Origin: an uncultured Anaerotruncus sp. | Lineage (GTDB): Bacteria; Bacillota; Clostridia; Oscillospirales; Acutalibacteraceae | Length of the DNA stretch: 64,000 bases | Assembly: GCA_900539775.1 (NCBI GenBank) | Contig: UQDL01000002.1 | Location: 186,001-250,000 of the forward strand | Direction of reading: 5' to 3' | Program-made: the position numbers and the translations under genes | The notes under the pieces: generated by a model | The model's input: only the letters and a program-made list of their open reading frames with translations | What the model was told of the DNA's origin: nothing | The model's database searches: none | In this document: positions 52,072-61,148 of the stretch, piece after piece | Numbering within the stretch: position 1 is the stretch's first letter | Layout of the letters: each line of letters starts with the position of its first letter

Positions 52072-53016
52072 TTATGCATTTATTTCATCAAGCATTTCAC
52101 GAATAATATTACACGAGAGAGCAAATTTTTGCTTTTCGCTTTCGTTAAGCTTAATTTCAAATATCTCACGAACGCCAAATCTGTTTATCAAAGCGGGAAC
52201 GCCTATATAAATTCCGTTTTCGCCGTATTCCCCACACAGATATGCGGAAACGGTAAAAATCGAATTTTCGTCATTCAGCACAGCCCTCACAAGCCTTGCG
52301 AGCACCATTCCGATGCCGTAATATGTGGCACGCTTTGCCTTGATGATTTTATAGGCGGACTGCTTAACATCGGCAGCGATTTTTTCAAGCTCGTTCATTG
52401 CCGCAGAATCGCCGTTTATAAATTCGGAAACGGGAATCAGCGAAAGCATCGCACTGCTCCATGCCACAAATTCCGAATCGCCGTGCTCCCCTATCACATA
52501 GGCATGCACATTGCGGGGATTCATTTTGAAATAATCGCTCAGCATAAACCGCAGGCGTGCCGTATCAAGCGTTGTGCCGGAGCCTATAACCCTTTCGTGC
52601 GGAAAGCCGGATAAACCGCGCACAACTTCCGTCATCACATCCACGGGATTGCTTGCCACAAGAAAAACGCCGTTAAACCCGCTGTTCACAACGGGGCAAA
52701 CAACGGTTTTAAACACCTCGTAATTCTTTTGCAGCAAATTGCGGCGCGTTTCGTTGCCGACCTGCGGAACACCCGCGCAGATAACAACAACATCCATATC
52801 TCCGCAATCGCAATAATTGCCCGAGTAGATTTTCATGCTGCTCGGTGCGAACGGCAAACCGTGCGAAAGATCAGCGGCTTCGCCCCACGCACGTTCCTTG
52901 TTTATATCTATAAGCAGCAATTCATCGCAAATATTCTGATTGAGAGCGGCATAAGCAAAGCTCATTCCCACCATGCCGACGCCGATTACAGCAACCTTTT
53001 TACTGTCCTCTGCCAT
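52072..53016 (-). CDS. ldh: L-lactate dehydrogenase
   Basis: About 314 residues of the lactate/malate dehydrogenase family. NAD motif VAVIGVGMVGMSFAY, catalytic loop CAGVPQVGNETRRNLLQKN (substrate Arg), NPVDVMT, IGSGTTLDTARLRF and the catalytic His in GEHGDSEFVAWS favour lactate over malate. ATG 53016 (MAEDSKK) has GGGG upstream. The gene is clearly richer in G+C than its neighbours (34-35 of 60 in several lines versus about 20 of 60 in the next gene), hinting at transfer. Reoxidises NADH by reducing pyruvate. Confidence 0.9.
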   Translation of the reverse strand: MAEDSKKVAVIGVGMVGMSFAYAALNQNICDELLLIDINKERAWGEAADLSHGLPFAPSSMKIYSGNYCDCGDMDVVVICAGVPQVGNETRRNLLQKNYEVFKTVVCPVVNSGFNGVFLVASNPVDVMTEVVRGLSGFPHERVIGSGTTLDTARLRFMLSDYFKMNPRNVHAYVIGEHGDSEFVAWSSAMLSLIPVSEFINGDSAAMNELEKIAADVKQSAYKIIKAKRATYYGIGMVLARLVRAVLNDENSIFTVSAYLCGEYGENGIYIGVPALINRFGVREIFEIKLNESEKQKFALSCNIIREMLDEINA

Positions 53017-53096
53017 AATGCACATCCCCAAATATAATAACACGGTTATTATACCCTCTCTTCGGCGAAAAATGCATTTAACGACCGAGCAAAAAA

Positions 53097-53639
53097 TTAT
53101 TTAAAGAAAAGCGGCAGTTTTTGCAGGAAGAAAATATCATCCCTATCTGCTGCGTCACCCTCGGCAAGAGGAGCGCAACAGCCCACAATTTCTGCGCCGA
53201 AAGCGTTTGCTACTTCGCAGGAGGCTTTCATTGAGCCGCCCGTGGAAATAACATCGTCAACAATCAAAACGCGCTTTCCATGCATTTGATCGCCATCCTC
53301 ATGACCGAGATAAAGCGCTTGCTTAGACTGAGTTGTGAGAGATTTATCCACAACCTCAACAGGATTATCCATATAAACCTTAACGCTTTTTCTTATAACG
53401 ATATATTTTTTACCGCTGAGTCTGCTCATTTCATAAGCAAGCGGAATACTTTTTGCCTCAGGAGTAAGAATAAAATCAAACTCAGGGCTTTTTTCAAGAA
53501 GAGCGGCGGCACATTTTTCTGTTAATTCAACATCGCCAAACATAATAAATGCCGCAATATCCAATTTATCGGATACGGGAAACTTCTTTAAAACTCTTTT
53601 AATGCCTGCAATTTCAAGCGTATATGTATCATTACTCAT
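53097..53639 (-). CDS. Phosphoribosyltransferase (adenine/xanthine PRT-like)
   Basis: 180-residue type I PRTase. PRPP-binding loop VLIVDDVISTGGSM near residue 120 and the early FDFILTPEAKSIPLAYEMS with the KKYIVIRKS dimer strand fit Apt/Xpt-like purine salvage enzymes. Base specificity is not readable. Its start overlaps the HIT gene stop by 4 nt. Confidence 0.85.
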   Translation of the reverse strand: MSNDTYTLEIAGIKRVLKKFPVSDKLDIAAFIMFGDVELTEKCAAALLEKSPEFDFILTPEAKSIPLAYEMSRLSGKKYIVIRKSVKVYMDNPVEVVDKSLTTQSKQALYLGHEDGDQMHGKRVLIVDDVISTGGSMKASCEVANAFGAEIVGCCAPLAEGDAADRDDIFFLQKLPLFFK

Positions 53640-53968
53640 AATATTTTTTCTCCCATTTTAACACCGCCGACAACATGAAAATGAAGATGCATAACGGTTT
53701 GACCGGCATCTTCGCCGCAATTGCTTATAACTCTGTAAGAATCAATTCCCTCGCTTTTGGCTATTTCGGGAATCTTTTCAAAAATACGTGCAACATACTT
53801 GCTGTTTTCTGCCGAAACCGCATTTACATTATCAATATGAGCTTTGGGCACAACGAGAAAATGAACAGGAGCAACGGGATTGATGTCCCTGAAAGCATAT
53901 ATCATATCATCTTCATAAATTTTTGTGCTCGGAATATTACCGTTTATTATTTCACAAAAAAGACACAT
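53636..53968 (-). CDS. HIT family nucleotide hydrolase
   Basis: About 110 residues. Two N-terminal Cys (MCLFCEIINGN) suggest a zinc site; the histidine triad is HLHFHVVGG at the C-terminus; VPKAHIDNV supplies the fourth His. The family hydrolyses AMP-lysine or AMP-amidates and Ap4A-like dinucleotides. ATG 53968 preferred. Operon with the phosphoribosyltransferase. Confidence 0.9.
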   Translation of the reverse strand: MCLFCEIINGNIPSTKIYEDDMIYAFRDINPVAPVHFLVVPKAHIDNVNAVSAENSKYVARIFEKIPEIAKSEGIDSYRVISNCGEDAGQTVMHLHFHVVGGVKMGEKIL

Positions 53969-54097
53969 AATAAAGTTCATAGCCTTTCCGACTGCAATTA
54001 TATATTCGGCCGGCGAAACAGCAGCCGATTATACGCCGACGCAATTCTGCCGGCCCGGTAAATCGAGCCGGCAAATATTTATTATGAATAAAGCAGC
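53969..54097. other. Short G+C-rich gap between alaS and HIT gene
   Basis: Repeated CCGGC elements, including GCCGGC/GCCGGC arms near 54042-54072, without a following T-run. No gene. Possibly a processing hairpin. Confidence 0.3.
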
Positions 54098-56725
54098 TTA
54101 TTTAACAAAACTTTCAATTATTCCCTTAGCTGCGGCAAGAGCATCATCAAGCTTTGAAACATCCTTAGCGCCTGCCATTGCAGAATCCGGTCTGCCGCCG
54201 CCGCCGCCGTTTGCAAGCTTTGCAATTTCCTTAACAAGATTGCCGGCCTTTACGCCCTTGGCAATAGCTTCTTTACCGCAAACCGCAACAACAGATGCCT
54301 TATCGCCGTTTGCACTGCCGATAACACCGATAACATTATCGCCCTTGGCTTTAAGGTCATCGCCCATGGAACGAAGCGCATCGGGAGCAGCACCGTCTAC
54401 TCTTGCAACATAGAGTTCAAGCCCAGCAACGGAAATCGGCTTTGAAAAAGCCTCTGCGCTGCGAAGTTTGGCAAGCTCTGCATTAAGATTTTTAATTTCT
54501 TTTTCATTTTCTTTAAGTTCACTCATCAAAGCGGAAACACGCTCTTCAACTTCGTTTTCGCCTGTTTTAAGAGCAGCGGAAACAGCCTTAACAAGAGCTT
54601 CGTTAACATTGAGATATGCAAGGAGGCCGGTTCCTGTTACGGCAGTAATACGCCTTACGCCGGCAGCAACAGAAGTTTCGGAAACAATTTTAAACAATCC
54701 AATTTGACCGCTGTTTGAAACATGAGTGCCTCCGCAAAATTCCGTTGAGAAATCGCCTGCACGAACAACACGAACAACATCACCGTATTTTTCGCCGAAC
54801 AGCATCATGGCGCCAAGCTTTTTAGCTTCTTCAATAGGCATTTCAGTCATTGTAACCGGAACTGATTTAAGAATAAAATCATTAACAAGAAGCTCTACCA
54901 TTTTAATTTCCTCGGTTGTGAGAGGATTAAAATGCGTGAAGTCAAATCTTACCTCAGCGGCATTTACAAGCTGACCTGCCTGCTCAACATGGGTGCCGAG
55001 AACTCGGCGAAGTGCTGCCTGAAGAAGATGAGCAGCCGTGTGATTGCGCATAACGGCTTTTCTGCGTTCCTCATTTATGGAAGCATTAACTGAATCTCCG
55101 ACGGAAATTATGCCCCTTGAAACACTTCCCGAATGAAGGAAAATACCATCAGAGTTTTTAGTGGTGTCTGCAACGATGAAAACATTATCACCGAATTTAA
55201 TAACACCGCTGTCTCCTACCTGACCGCCCGAAAGCGCATAAAAAGGAGTTTTATCAAGCACAACAGTGCCGTTTTCATCTGCACCGAGCATATCGCAAAG
55301 CTCTCCGTTTGAATTGATGAGTGCAAGAACCTTTGCATCACATTCAAATTCGGTGTAGCCTACAAATTCAGTTGCATCTGCATCAATCTTTACGGAAGTA
55401 TTTTTCCAAGCATCAGCGCCTGCATCCTTACGAGCCGCACGGGCAGTTGATTTCTGATTTGCAAGCAGTGCATTAAACTTATCTTCATCAACGGTGATTC
55501 CTCTTTCTTCAAGAATGTCTTTTGTAAGATCAAGTGGGAAACCGTAAGTATCATTAAGCTTAAATGCGTCTTCTCCGGAGAAAACATTACCGTCCATTTT
55601 ATCAATATATTCTTCAAGCAAAGAAAGGCCGGCATCAATTGTTTTGCCGAATGACTCTTCCTCGGCAAGAATAACCTTACGAATAAGTTCTCTTTTACCG
55701 TCTAAATAATCATATTCTGAAATATTTTCATCAATAACGGTATCAACAACAAGGTGGAGGAAAGGATCCGATACGCCGAGCAATCTGCCGTGACGGCAAG
55801 CACGGCGAATAAGACGGCGAAGCACATATCCTCTGCCGCTGTTTGAAGGAATAACACCGTCGCCAATCATAAACACAGATGAACGGATATGGTCCGTTAT
55901 AACACGAAGGGAAATATCTTTCTTTTCATCATCGTGATATTTAACTCCAGCAATTTCGGAGATTTTCTTCATTATATTTTGAACGGTGTCTACCTCAAAA
56001 AGATTATCAACACCCTGCATAATGCAAGCAAGCCTTTCAAGGCCCATACCGGTATCTATATTCTTTTGCTTAAGCTCTGTGTAGTTACCGTTGCCGTCAT
56101 TTTCAAACTGACTGAAAACATTATTCCAAAATTCAACATATCTGTCGCACTCACAGCCGGGGCCACAATCAGGGCTGCCGCAGCCGTATTTCTCGCCACG
56201 GTCAAAATAAATCTCGCTGCAAGGGCCACAAGGGCCTTGGCCATGCTCCCAGAAGTTATCTTCCTTACCGAGCCTTACGATGTGAGACGGATCAACGCCG
56301 ATTTCTTTGGTCCAAATATCAAATGCTTCATCATCATTTTCATAAATCGTAACCCAAAGCTTATCAACGGGCATTTCAAGCACTTTTGTGCAAAATTCCC
56401 AAGCCCAGGCAGTTGCCTCATGCTTAAAATAATCGCCGAAGCTGAAATTGCCGAGCATTTCAAAATAAGTGCCGTGGCGATCTGTTTTGCCCACCCTTTC
56501 AATATCCGGTGTGCGGATACATTTTTGGCAGGTTGTTACTCTTGTGCGGGGAGGTTTTTCCTCGCCCGTGAAATACTTTTTCATGGGAGCCATACCTGAA
56601 TTGATAAGCAAAAGGCTGTTATCGTTATTCGGCACCAAAGAAAAGCTTGGCAAGCGCAAATGGCCTTTGCTTTCAAAAAAGGAAAGGTACTTTTCCCTTA
56701 AGTCGTTTAAAGATGTCCATTCCAT
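54098..56725 (-). CDS. alaS: Alanyl-tRNA synthetase
   Basis: Full-length 875-residue class II synthetase. Motif NSGMAPMKKYFTGEE near residue 42, class II motif 2/3 region KMLGNFSFGDYFK and GMGLERLA, editing-domain zinc sites NHTAAHLLQAALR and CGGTHVSNSG, and the C-terminal DHHA1 domain with GGGGGRPDSAMAGA. A cysteine-rich insert CGSPDCGPGCECDRY lies near 180. No T-box leader is seen upstream. Confidence 0.97.
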   Translation of the reverse strand: MEWTSLNDLREKYLSFFESKGHLRLPSFSLVPNNDNSLLLINSGMAPMKKYFTGEEKPPRTRVTTCQKCIRTPDIERVGKTDRHGTYFEMLGNFSFGDYFKHEATAWAWEFCTKVLEMPVDKLWVTIYENDDEAFDIWTKEIGVDPSHIVRLGKEDNFWEHGQGPCGPCSEIYFDRGEKYGCGSPDCGPGCECDRYVEFWNNVFSQFENDGNGNYTELKQKNIDTGMGLERLACIMQGVDNLFEVDTVQNIMKKISEIAGVKYHDDEKKDISLRVITDHIRSSVFMIGDGVIPSNSGRGYVLRRLIRRACRHGRLLGVSDPFLHLVVDTVIDENISEYDYLDGKRELIRKVILAEEESFGKTIDAGLSLLEEYIDKMDGNVFSGEDAFKLNDTYGFPLDLTKDILEERGITVDEDKFNALLANQKSTARAARKDAGADAWKNTSVKIDADATEFVGYTEFECDAKVLALINSNGELCDMLGADENGTVVLDKTPFYALSGGQVGDSGVIKFGDNVFIVADTTKNSDGIFLHSGSVSRGIISVGDSVNASINEERRKAVMRNHTAAHLLQAALRRVLGTHVEQAGQLVNAAEVRFDFTHFNPLTTEEIKMVELLVNDFILKSVPVTMTEMPIEEAKKLGAMMLFGEKYGDVVRVVRAGDFSTEFCGGTHVSNSGQIGLFKIVSETSVAAGVRRITAVTGTGLLAYLNVNEALVKAVSAALKTGENEVEERVSALMSELKENEKEIKNLNAELAKLRSAEAFSKPISVAGLELYVARVDGAAPDALRSMGDDLKAKGDNVIGVIGSANGDKASVVAVCGKEAIAKGVKAGNLVKEIAKLANGGGGGRPDSAMAGAKDVSKLDDALAAAKGIIESFVK

Positions 56726-56798
56726 TAAACTATACTTCCTCTATATAAACTAAACTTAATCAGATATATCAATTTAATATACCGCTAAACAAAATTTC

Positions 56799-56824
56799 AA
56801 GGGCAACCGATAATAGTTGCCCTT
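56799..56824 (-). terminator. Hairpin after ydbC-like gene
   Basis: AAGGGCAAC/GTTGCCCTT, 8-nt loop; weak T content after it on the minus strand. Confidence 0.6.
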
Positions 56825-56836
56825 AATAAAACAAGA

Positions 56837-57052
56837 TTAAAGCTTTTCAACAAGCTTCTTAAGCTCTACAATTTCTTCCTTTGTAAAGGTTAATCCCTTG
56901 CTCATTTTAGAATGATCCGGAGACCAATCTCTTACGTCGATTTTGGGATCACGACCGTTCCAAGAAATCATATTAACCTCTCTTGTCCAGCCTCTGGCGG
57001 TTTCGGAGATAACACCGATATGCTCGGTAATCTCATACTTGATTTCAGGCAT
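56837..57052 (-). CDS. YdbC/PC4 family single-stranded DNA-binding protein
   Basis: 71-residue protein of the YdbC (PC4-like, Whirly fold) family. EIKYEITEHIGVISETARGWTREVNMISWNGRDPKIDVRDWSP-type pattern (residues 3-45) and a C-terminal helix rich in Lys/Glu form the compact ssDNA-binding homodimer. Role likely in transcription or repair; not established. Confidence 0.88.
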   Translation of the reverse strand: MPEIKYEITEHIGVISETARGWTREVNMISWNGRDPKIDVRDWSPDHSKMSKGLTFTKEEIVELKKLVEKL

Positions 57053-57127
57053 TTAAGCTCCTCCTTTTCTTAAAAATTAGAATAAAATATCAGTTAATCA
57101 CTGTTTGTTTGCAAAAGAAATAAATGA

Positions 57128-58351
57128 TTATTTTTTAGAATTTTCAACAATTTCTTTTGTGTCTCTTGCAATCATAAGTTCTTCATTCGTTGCAAGAACG
57201 AAAACTCTTACCTTATCATCCGGCAAAGTAAGTTCAGCTTCCTTACCCTTAACTGCCTTTTGGTTGATTGATTGGTTAATATTAACACCAAGATAGCCGA
57301 GATAAGAACAAACCTTTGCACGAAGCCAAAATCCGTTTTCACCGATTCCGCCCGTGAATACAATGGCATCAACGCCGTTCATGGCAGCAACATAAGAACC
57401 GATATATTTTGCAATTTGGTAAGCCTGCATTTCATGGGCAAGAATGGCTCTTTCATCGCCCTCATCTTGCTTTGCAACAATATCACGGTCATCCGAATAA
57501 CCGCCTGAAATTGCGCTTACACCGGATTGCTTATTAAGAATGTCTTCAACCTCTTTTGGAGTAAGGCTGAGCTTTTCCTGAAGAAATGTTACAACAGAAG
57601 GATCGATACCGCCGGAGCGAGTGCCCATCATAAAGCCGTCAAGCGGAGTGAATCCCATTGAAGTATCAAATACTTTACCGAACTTGATAGCGGCAATTGA
57701 AGAGCCGTTGCCAAGGTGGCAAGTAATCATTTTAAGCTTTTCAAGGGGCGTTCCCATGCGATCGGCGCATCTTTGGCTGATAAACTTGTGTGATGTGCCG
57801 TGGAAGCCGTAACGGCGAATTCCGTATTTTTCAAAATATTCATAAGGAAGCGCATACATATATGCCATAGGAGGCATTGTGCTGTGAAAAGCGGTGTCAA
57901 ACACGGCAACCTGAGGAACCTTGGGGCCAAGTAACTCGAGGCAAGCTTGGTAACCCTGAAGGTTTGCCGGATTGTGAAGCGGAGCAAGCGGAATCATTTT
58001 TTCAACATCCGCAACAACCTGCTCTGTAAACCTAACGCTTTTAGTATATTTTTCACCGCCCTGAACTACACGGTGACCGACTGCATCAATCTCATCAAGA
58101 GAATTAAGCACTTTAAGATCACTTTGAGTCATGAGCTCCATAACGGTATTAAATGCATCAATGTGAGACGGAACTTCCTTATCATAAACAAGGCTTTCTC
58201 CCTTTGCCTTATAGATGATATTCTTTTCGCCGCCTTCAATCGGTAGACCGATTCTTTCAATAGTTCCCTTACAAATAACGGATTCATCTTCCATATTTAT
58301 AAGCTGAAACTTTAAAGAAGAGCTGCCGCAGTTGATAACAAGAATTTTCAT
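57128..58351 (-). CDS. ackA: Acetate kinase
   Basis: About 407 residues. Start MKILVINCGSSSLKFQ (ASKHA fold phosphate-binding loop), GHRVVQGGEKY, FDTAFHSTMP, and C-terminal CHLGNGSSIAAI and FTGGIGENG motifs are characteristic. It forms acetate and ATP from acetyl phosphate, the terminal ATP-yielding step of fermentation; no pta gene is adjacent here. ATG 58351 set by GGAGG. Divergent from tmcAL, which consumes acetate. Confidence 0.97.
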   Translation of the reverse strand: MKILVINCGSSSLKFQLINMEDESVICKGTIERIGLPIEGGEKNIIYKAKGESLVYDKEVPSHIDAFNTVMELMTQSDLKVLNSLDEIDAVGHRVVQGGEKYTKSVRFTEQVVADVEKMIPLAPLHNPANLQGYQACLELLGPKVPQVAVFDTAFHSTMPPMAYMYALPYEYFEKYGIRRYGFHGTSHKFISQRCADRMGTPLEKLKMITCHLGNGSSIAAIKFGKVFDTSMGFTPLDGFMMGTRSGGIDPSVVTFLQEKLSLTPKEVEDILNKQSGVSAISGGYSDDRDIVAKQDEGDERAILAHEMQAYQIAKYIGSYVAAMNGVDAIVFTGGIGENGFWLRAKVCSYLGYLGVNINQSINQKAVKGKEAELTLPDDKVRVFVLATNEELMIARDTKEIVENSKK

Positions 58352-58393
58352 AATAATATCCTCCGCGTCTTGCAAATATAGTAATTTATATAT

Positions 58394-58423
58394 ATAATAA
58401 TATATATATTAAGTGTATGTCAA
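58394..58423 (-). promoter_or_regulatory. Promoter of ackA
   Basis: Minus-strand TTGACA (58423-58418), 18-nt spacer, TATTAT (58399-58394) in an alternating TA tract. Confidence 0.65.
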
Positions 58424-58471
58424 GCATATTTTTATTTTTTAGATAAACTTCATCAAAACAGGACATGATTT

Positions 58472-59527
58472 ATGAATAAAGCAATAATATGTGAATTTAA
58501 TCCTTTTCACGCAGGGCACGCACATTTGATCAAAAGCGTTAAAAACGAAGGCGACAGAATCATTTGCGTTATGAGCGGAAATTTTGTGCAGCGAGGCGAA
58601 TTTGCCGTGTTTGACAAATTCAGCAGAACTAAAACGGCTCTTGAAAACGGAGCAGATCTTGTTATAGAGCTGCCACCCGAGCAAGCCTTGCTTTCTGCCG
58701 AAGGATTTGCAAAAAGCGCAGTAAAACTGATTGAAAGCCTTGGAGTGGCAGATGAAATAGTTTTCGGAGCTGAAAACGCAGATACAACGGAATTAAGAAG
58801 AATTGCCGAGCTGCTGAAAAGTTCGGAAATTCAAACTAAAATAGTAAATGAGATGAAAAGCGGAATATCCTACCCTGCCGCAAGAAACAGAATCATAAAA
58901 TCACCGTTACTTGAAAAGCCAAACAACATTTTGGCAATCGAATATATAAAAGCTGCCTCCATTCCCTGCACTGCCGTAACAAGAATAGGCAAAGGGCACG
59001 ATACGGATGATGAAAAATACAGTGCCTCAGCAATCAGAAAAACTCTTTCACCGAGCGAAACATCAACAATGCAAAACTGTGAAAAAGCAATTTTATTTAA
59101 ACTTCGCAGTATGAGCAAGGAAGATTTTGCACGGATTGCCGATGTTGGCGAGGGCCTTGAAAACCGCATATATGACGCTGCAAGAAACTCTCAAAATCTT
59201 GATGAGCTTTACGAAATGATAAAATCAAAGCGATATACTCTTTCAAGAATCAAGCGTATTGTGCTGCGTGCTTTTTTGGATATATACGGATCAAGCACGG
59301 ACGTACCGGCGGTCAGAATTTTAGGATTTAATCAAAGCGGGCGCCTGCTTTTAAGCGAAATCAAGGCAAACTGCCCGAAGCCCATAATCAGCCGCCTTGC
59401 CGATTGTGACGGTGAATTAAGAAACTATTATTTACGCCAATGCGCTTTTACGGACATTTATTCACTTGGATATAAAAAAACTTTGCCCTGCGGAGCAGAG
59501 CAAAGAAGCAAAATAGTTGTTATTTAG
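58472..59527 (+). CDS. tmcAL: tRNA(Met) cytidine acetate ligase TmcAL
   Basis: 351-residue HIGH-family nucleotidyltransferase-like enzyme (formerly YlbM). N-terminal ICEFNPFHAGHAHLI carries the adenylate-binding HxGH, SGNFVQRGEFAVFDKF and LVIELPPEQA match the family. It activates acetate with ATP and acetylates the wobble cytidine of elongator tRNA-Met. Somewhat shorter than the Bacillus protein. Its TAG stop directly abuts the TAA of the convergent rnmV (no gap). Confidence 0.9.
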   Translation: MNKAIICEFNPFHAGHAHLIKSVKNEGDRIICVMSGNFVQRGEFAVFDKFSRTKTALENGADLVIELPPEQALLSAEGFAKSAVKLIESLGVADEIVFGAENADTTELRRIAELLKSSEIQTKIVNEMKSGISYPAARNRIIKSPLLEKPNNILAIEYIKAASIPCTAVTRIGKGHDTDDEKYSASAIRKTLSPSETSTMQNCEKAILFKLRSMSKEDFARIADVGEGLENRIYDAARNSQNLDELYEMIKSKRYTLSRIKRIVLRAFLDIYGSSTDVPAVRILGFNQSGRLLLSEIKANCPKPIISRLADCDGELRNYYLRQCAFTDIYSLGYKKTLPCGAEQRSKIVVI

Positions 59528-60106
59528 TTATAATGATTCTGCAAGCTTTTTAAATTCAGCCTTCGACATCATTGAATTAAGGCAACTCAGCAAAGAATTA
59601 GTTGAAAGAAACTCCGGCAGCTCAAGCTGTTTCAGGAGTTTCTTTTTCTTTTTACCGGCATCCGGAGTGCCGGAAATGCCCATCTCAAAAAGATCATAAT
59701 TTGTTATCATTTCACGAGGCTGTGAGCTTTCATATTTAATACCGTTATCTGAAAACAGCCTAATAAGAATCTCATCCGAAATCCCCTCAACACCGAGCTT
59801 TCCTTCTTTTGACGGCTGCAGCTTGCGGCGTTCTTTACCGTAAACATCCGGAATATAAATATGCTTCACACTGCCGTTTTTTGCGCAATTTGCAATGAAA
59901 TTTCTGATTTGAAAGCCCGAATGATCCGAATCTGTTATTATAATCAGCCCACGCTCTTTTGCAAGATTTCTGATAAAATTCAGCCTTTCCTTATCTTTAT
60001 ATATTCCGAAGCCGTTTGTTTCTATGATAAGTGCATCCAATATGTTTGAAAGCTTGATTTTATCGTACTTGCCTTCAACTATAACGGCCTCTTTAACCTT
60101 AATCAT
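59528..60106 (-). CDS. rnmV: Ribonuclease M5-like Toprim protein
   Basis: 192 residues. Toprim domain with EAVIVEGKYDKIKL (catalytic Glu) and IITDSDHSGFQIRN (DxD), followed by a DUF4093 domain with SQPREMITNYDLFEMG. RNase M5 trims 5S rRNA precursors. Gene overlaps the holA stop by 8 nt, GAGGTG upstream. Third gene of comEC-holA-rnmV. Confidence 0.85.
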   Translation of the reverse strand: MIKVKEAVIVEGKYDKIKLSNILDALIIETNGFGIYKDKERLNFIRNLAKERGLIIITDSDHSGFQIRNFIANCAKNGSVKHIYIPDVYGKERRKLQPSKEGKLGVEGISDEILIRLFSDNGIKYESSQPREMITNYDLFEMGISGTPDAGKKKKKLLKQLELPEFLSTNSLLSCLNSMMSKAEFKKLAESL

Positions 60107-61148
60107 AGTGCACCTCTTTTGAAATCAAAAGCAACTTAACAAGAGCCTCCTCAAGAACAAGGCGAGGAGAAGCACCTGTGCTTTTGAGCGAGCAATCGGC
60201 CTGCATAATAACATCCAGCGAATCACGAAGCTGATTTACAGAAAGAGCCGAGCAATCACGCATTGCATTTTTCAATGCGAATTCCCTGCCTTTATAGTTA
60301 TAATAGTTTCCAACATCCGTGCAGTCAAAACCTGCGGTTTTTGCACATTTAACCCTATACATATCAACAAAGCAATTGGAAATAACCGCCAAAACAGAAA
60401 CAGGCTCTTCTTTGGCTGCAAACAAAGAATCCAAAACAGAATAAGCCTTTTCATAATCTCCCCTGACTATTGCTTTGGAAAGATCAAAAACCTTTGCCTG
60501 AAGGCAGCGAACGGCAAGCTTATCAATAAGTTGCTTTGTAATTTCACCGCCGTTTGCATAAGCAGATAGTTTTTCCGTTTCATTAAGCAGAGTTTTAATA
60601 TCGCTGCCTGCAACGGAAATCAAATACCTTGCATTTTCGGATGAAACGGAAGCACCTCTTTTTTTACAGCCCGAAACAATCAGCTTTGTGAGCTCGCCTT
60701 CCGTGCGAGGCTCAAGACAAGCCGAAGTGCCGGCTTTTGAAAATGCTGCTTCAACGCCCTTCCATTTAGAGTTTTTCTTAACATCAACAACAACGGAATT
60801 ATACCAAAACACCAAAATTGTGCTTGGGGCAAGATCTTTCAAATATTCTTTAACCGCCTTACAATCCGCCTCACTCTTATCAAAAGGATAATCGCAGGCA
60901 ACAACAAGATTATATTCACTCATAAGCGGAAGAAGATCCGCATCTTTTAATATGTCGTCAAGCGGTGTTTTTTTACCGTCATATTTATGCAAATTAAAAT
61001 CCTGAAAAGGGCCTGCGGCAAGCTTTTTTATGAGCTGATCAACATAGAATTGCTTTAAATAGCTTTCGCTGCCGTAAATAAAATAAGCATTTGAGTATTC
61101 CCCGTTTTTTATTTGCGATTTAAGTTCATATTCATTTAATCTGCCCAT
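60099..61148 (-). CDS. holA: DNA polymerase III delta subunit
   Basis: 349 residues of the clamp-loader delta subunit, which opens the beta clamp. FIYGSESYLKQFYVDQLI at the N-terminus, LVVACDYPF, and the domain III helical end (RLVLEEALVKLLL) fit HolA. It starts inside the comEC 3' end (13-nt overlap), as is usual for comEC-holA operons in Firmicutes. Confidence 0.92.
   Translation of the reverse strand: MGRLNEYELKSQIKNGEYSNAYFIYGSESYLKQFYVDQLIKKLAAGPFQDFNLHKYDGKKTPLDDILKDADLLPLMSEYNLVVACDYPFDKSEADCKAVKEYLKDLAPSTILVFWYNSVVVDVKKNSKWKGVEAAFSKAGTSACLEPRTEGELTKLIVSGCKKRGASVSSENARYLISVAGSDIKTLLNETEKLSAYANGGEITKQLIDKLAVRCLQAKVFDLSKAIVRGDYEKAYSVLDSLFAAKEEPVSVLAVISNCFVDMYRVKCAKTAGFDCTDVGNYYNYKGREFALKNAMRDCSALSVNQLRDSLDVIMQADCSLKSTGASPRLVLEEALVKLLLISKEVHYD

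Noticed and set aside
56726..56836. T-box leader for alaS
   Set aside because: Gap too short, no Stem I or T-box motif; only a small hairpin belonging to the downstream gene's neighbour.
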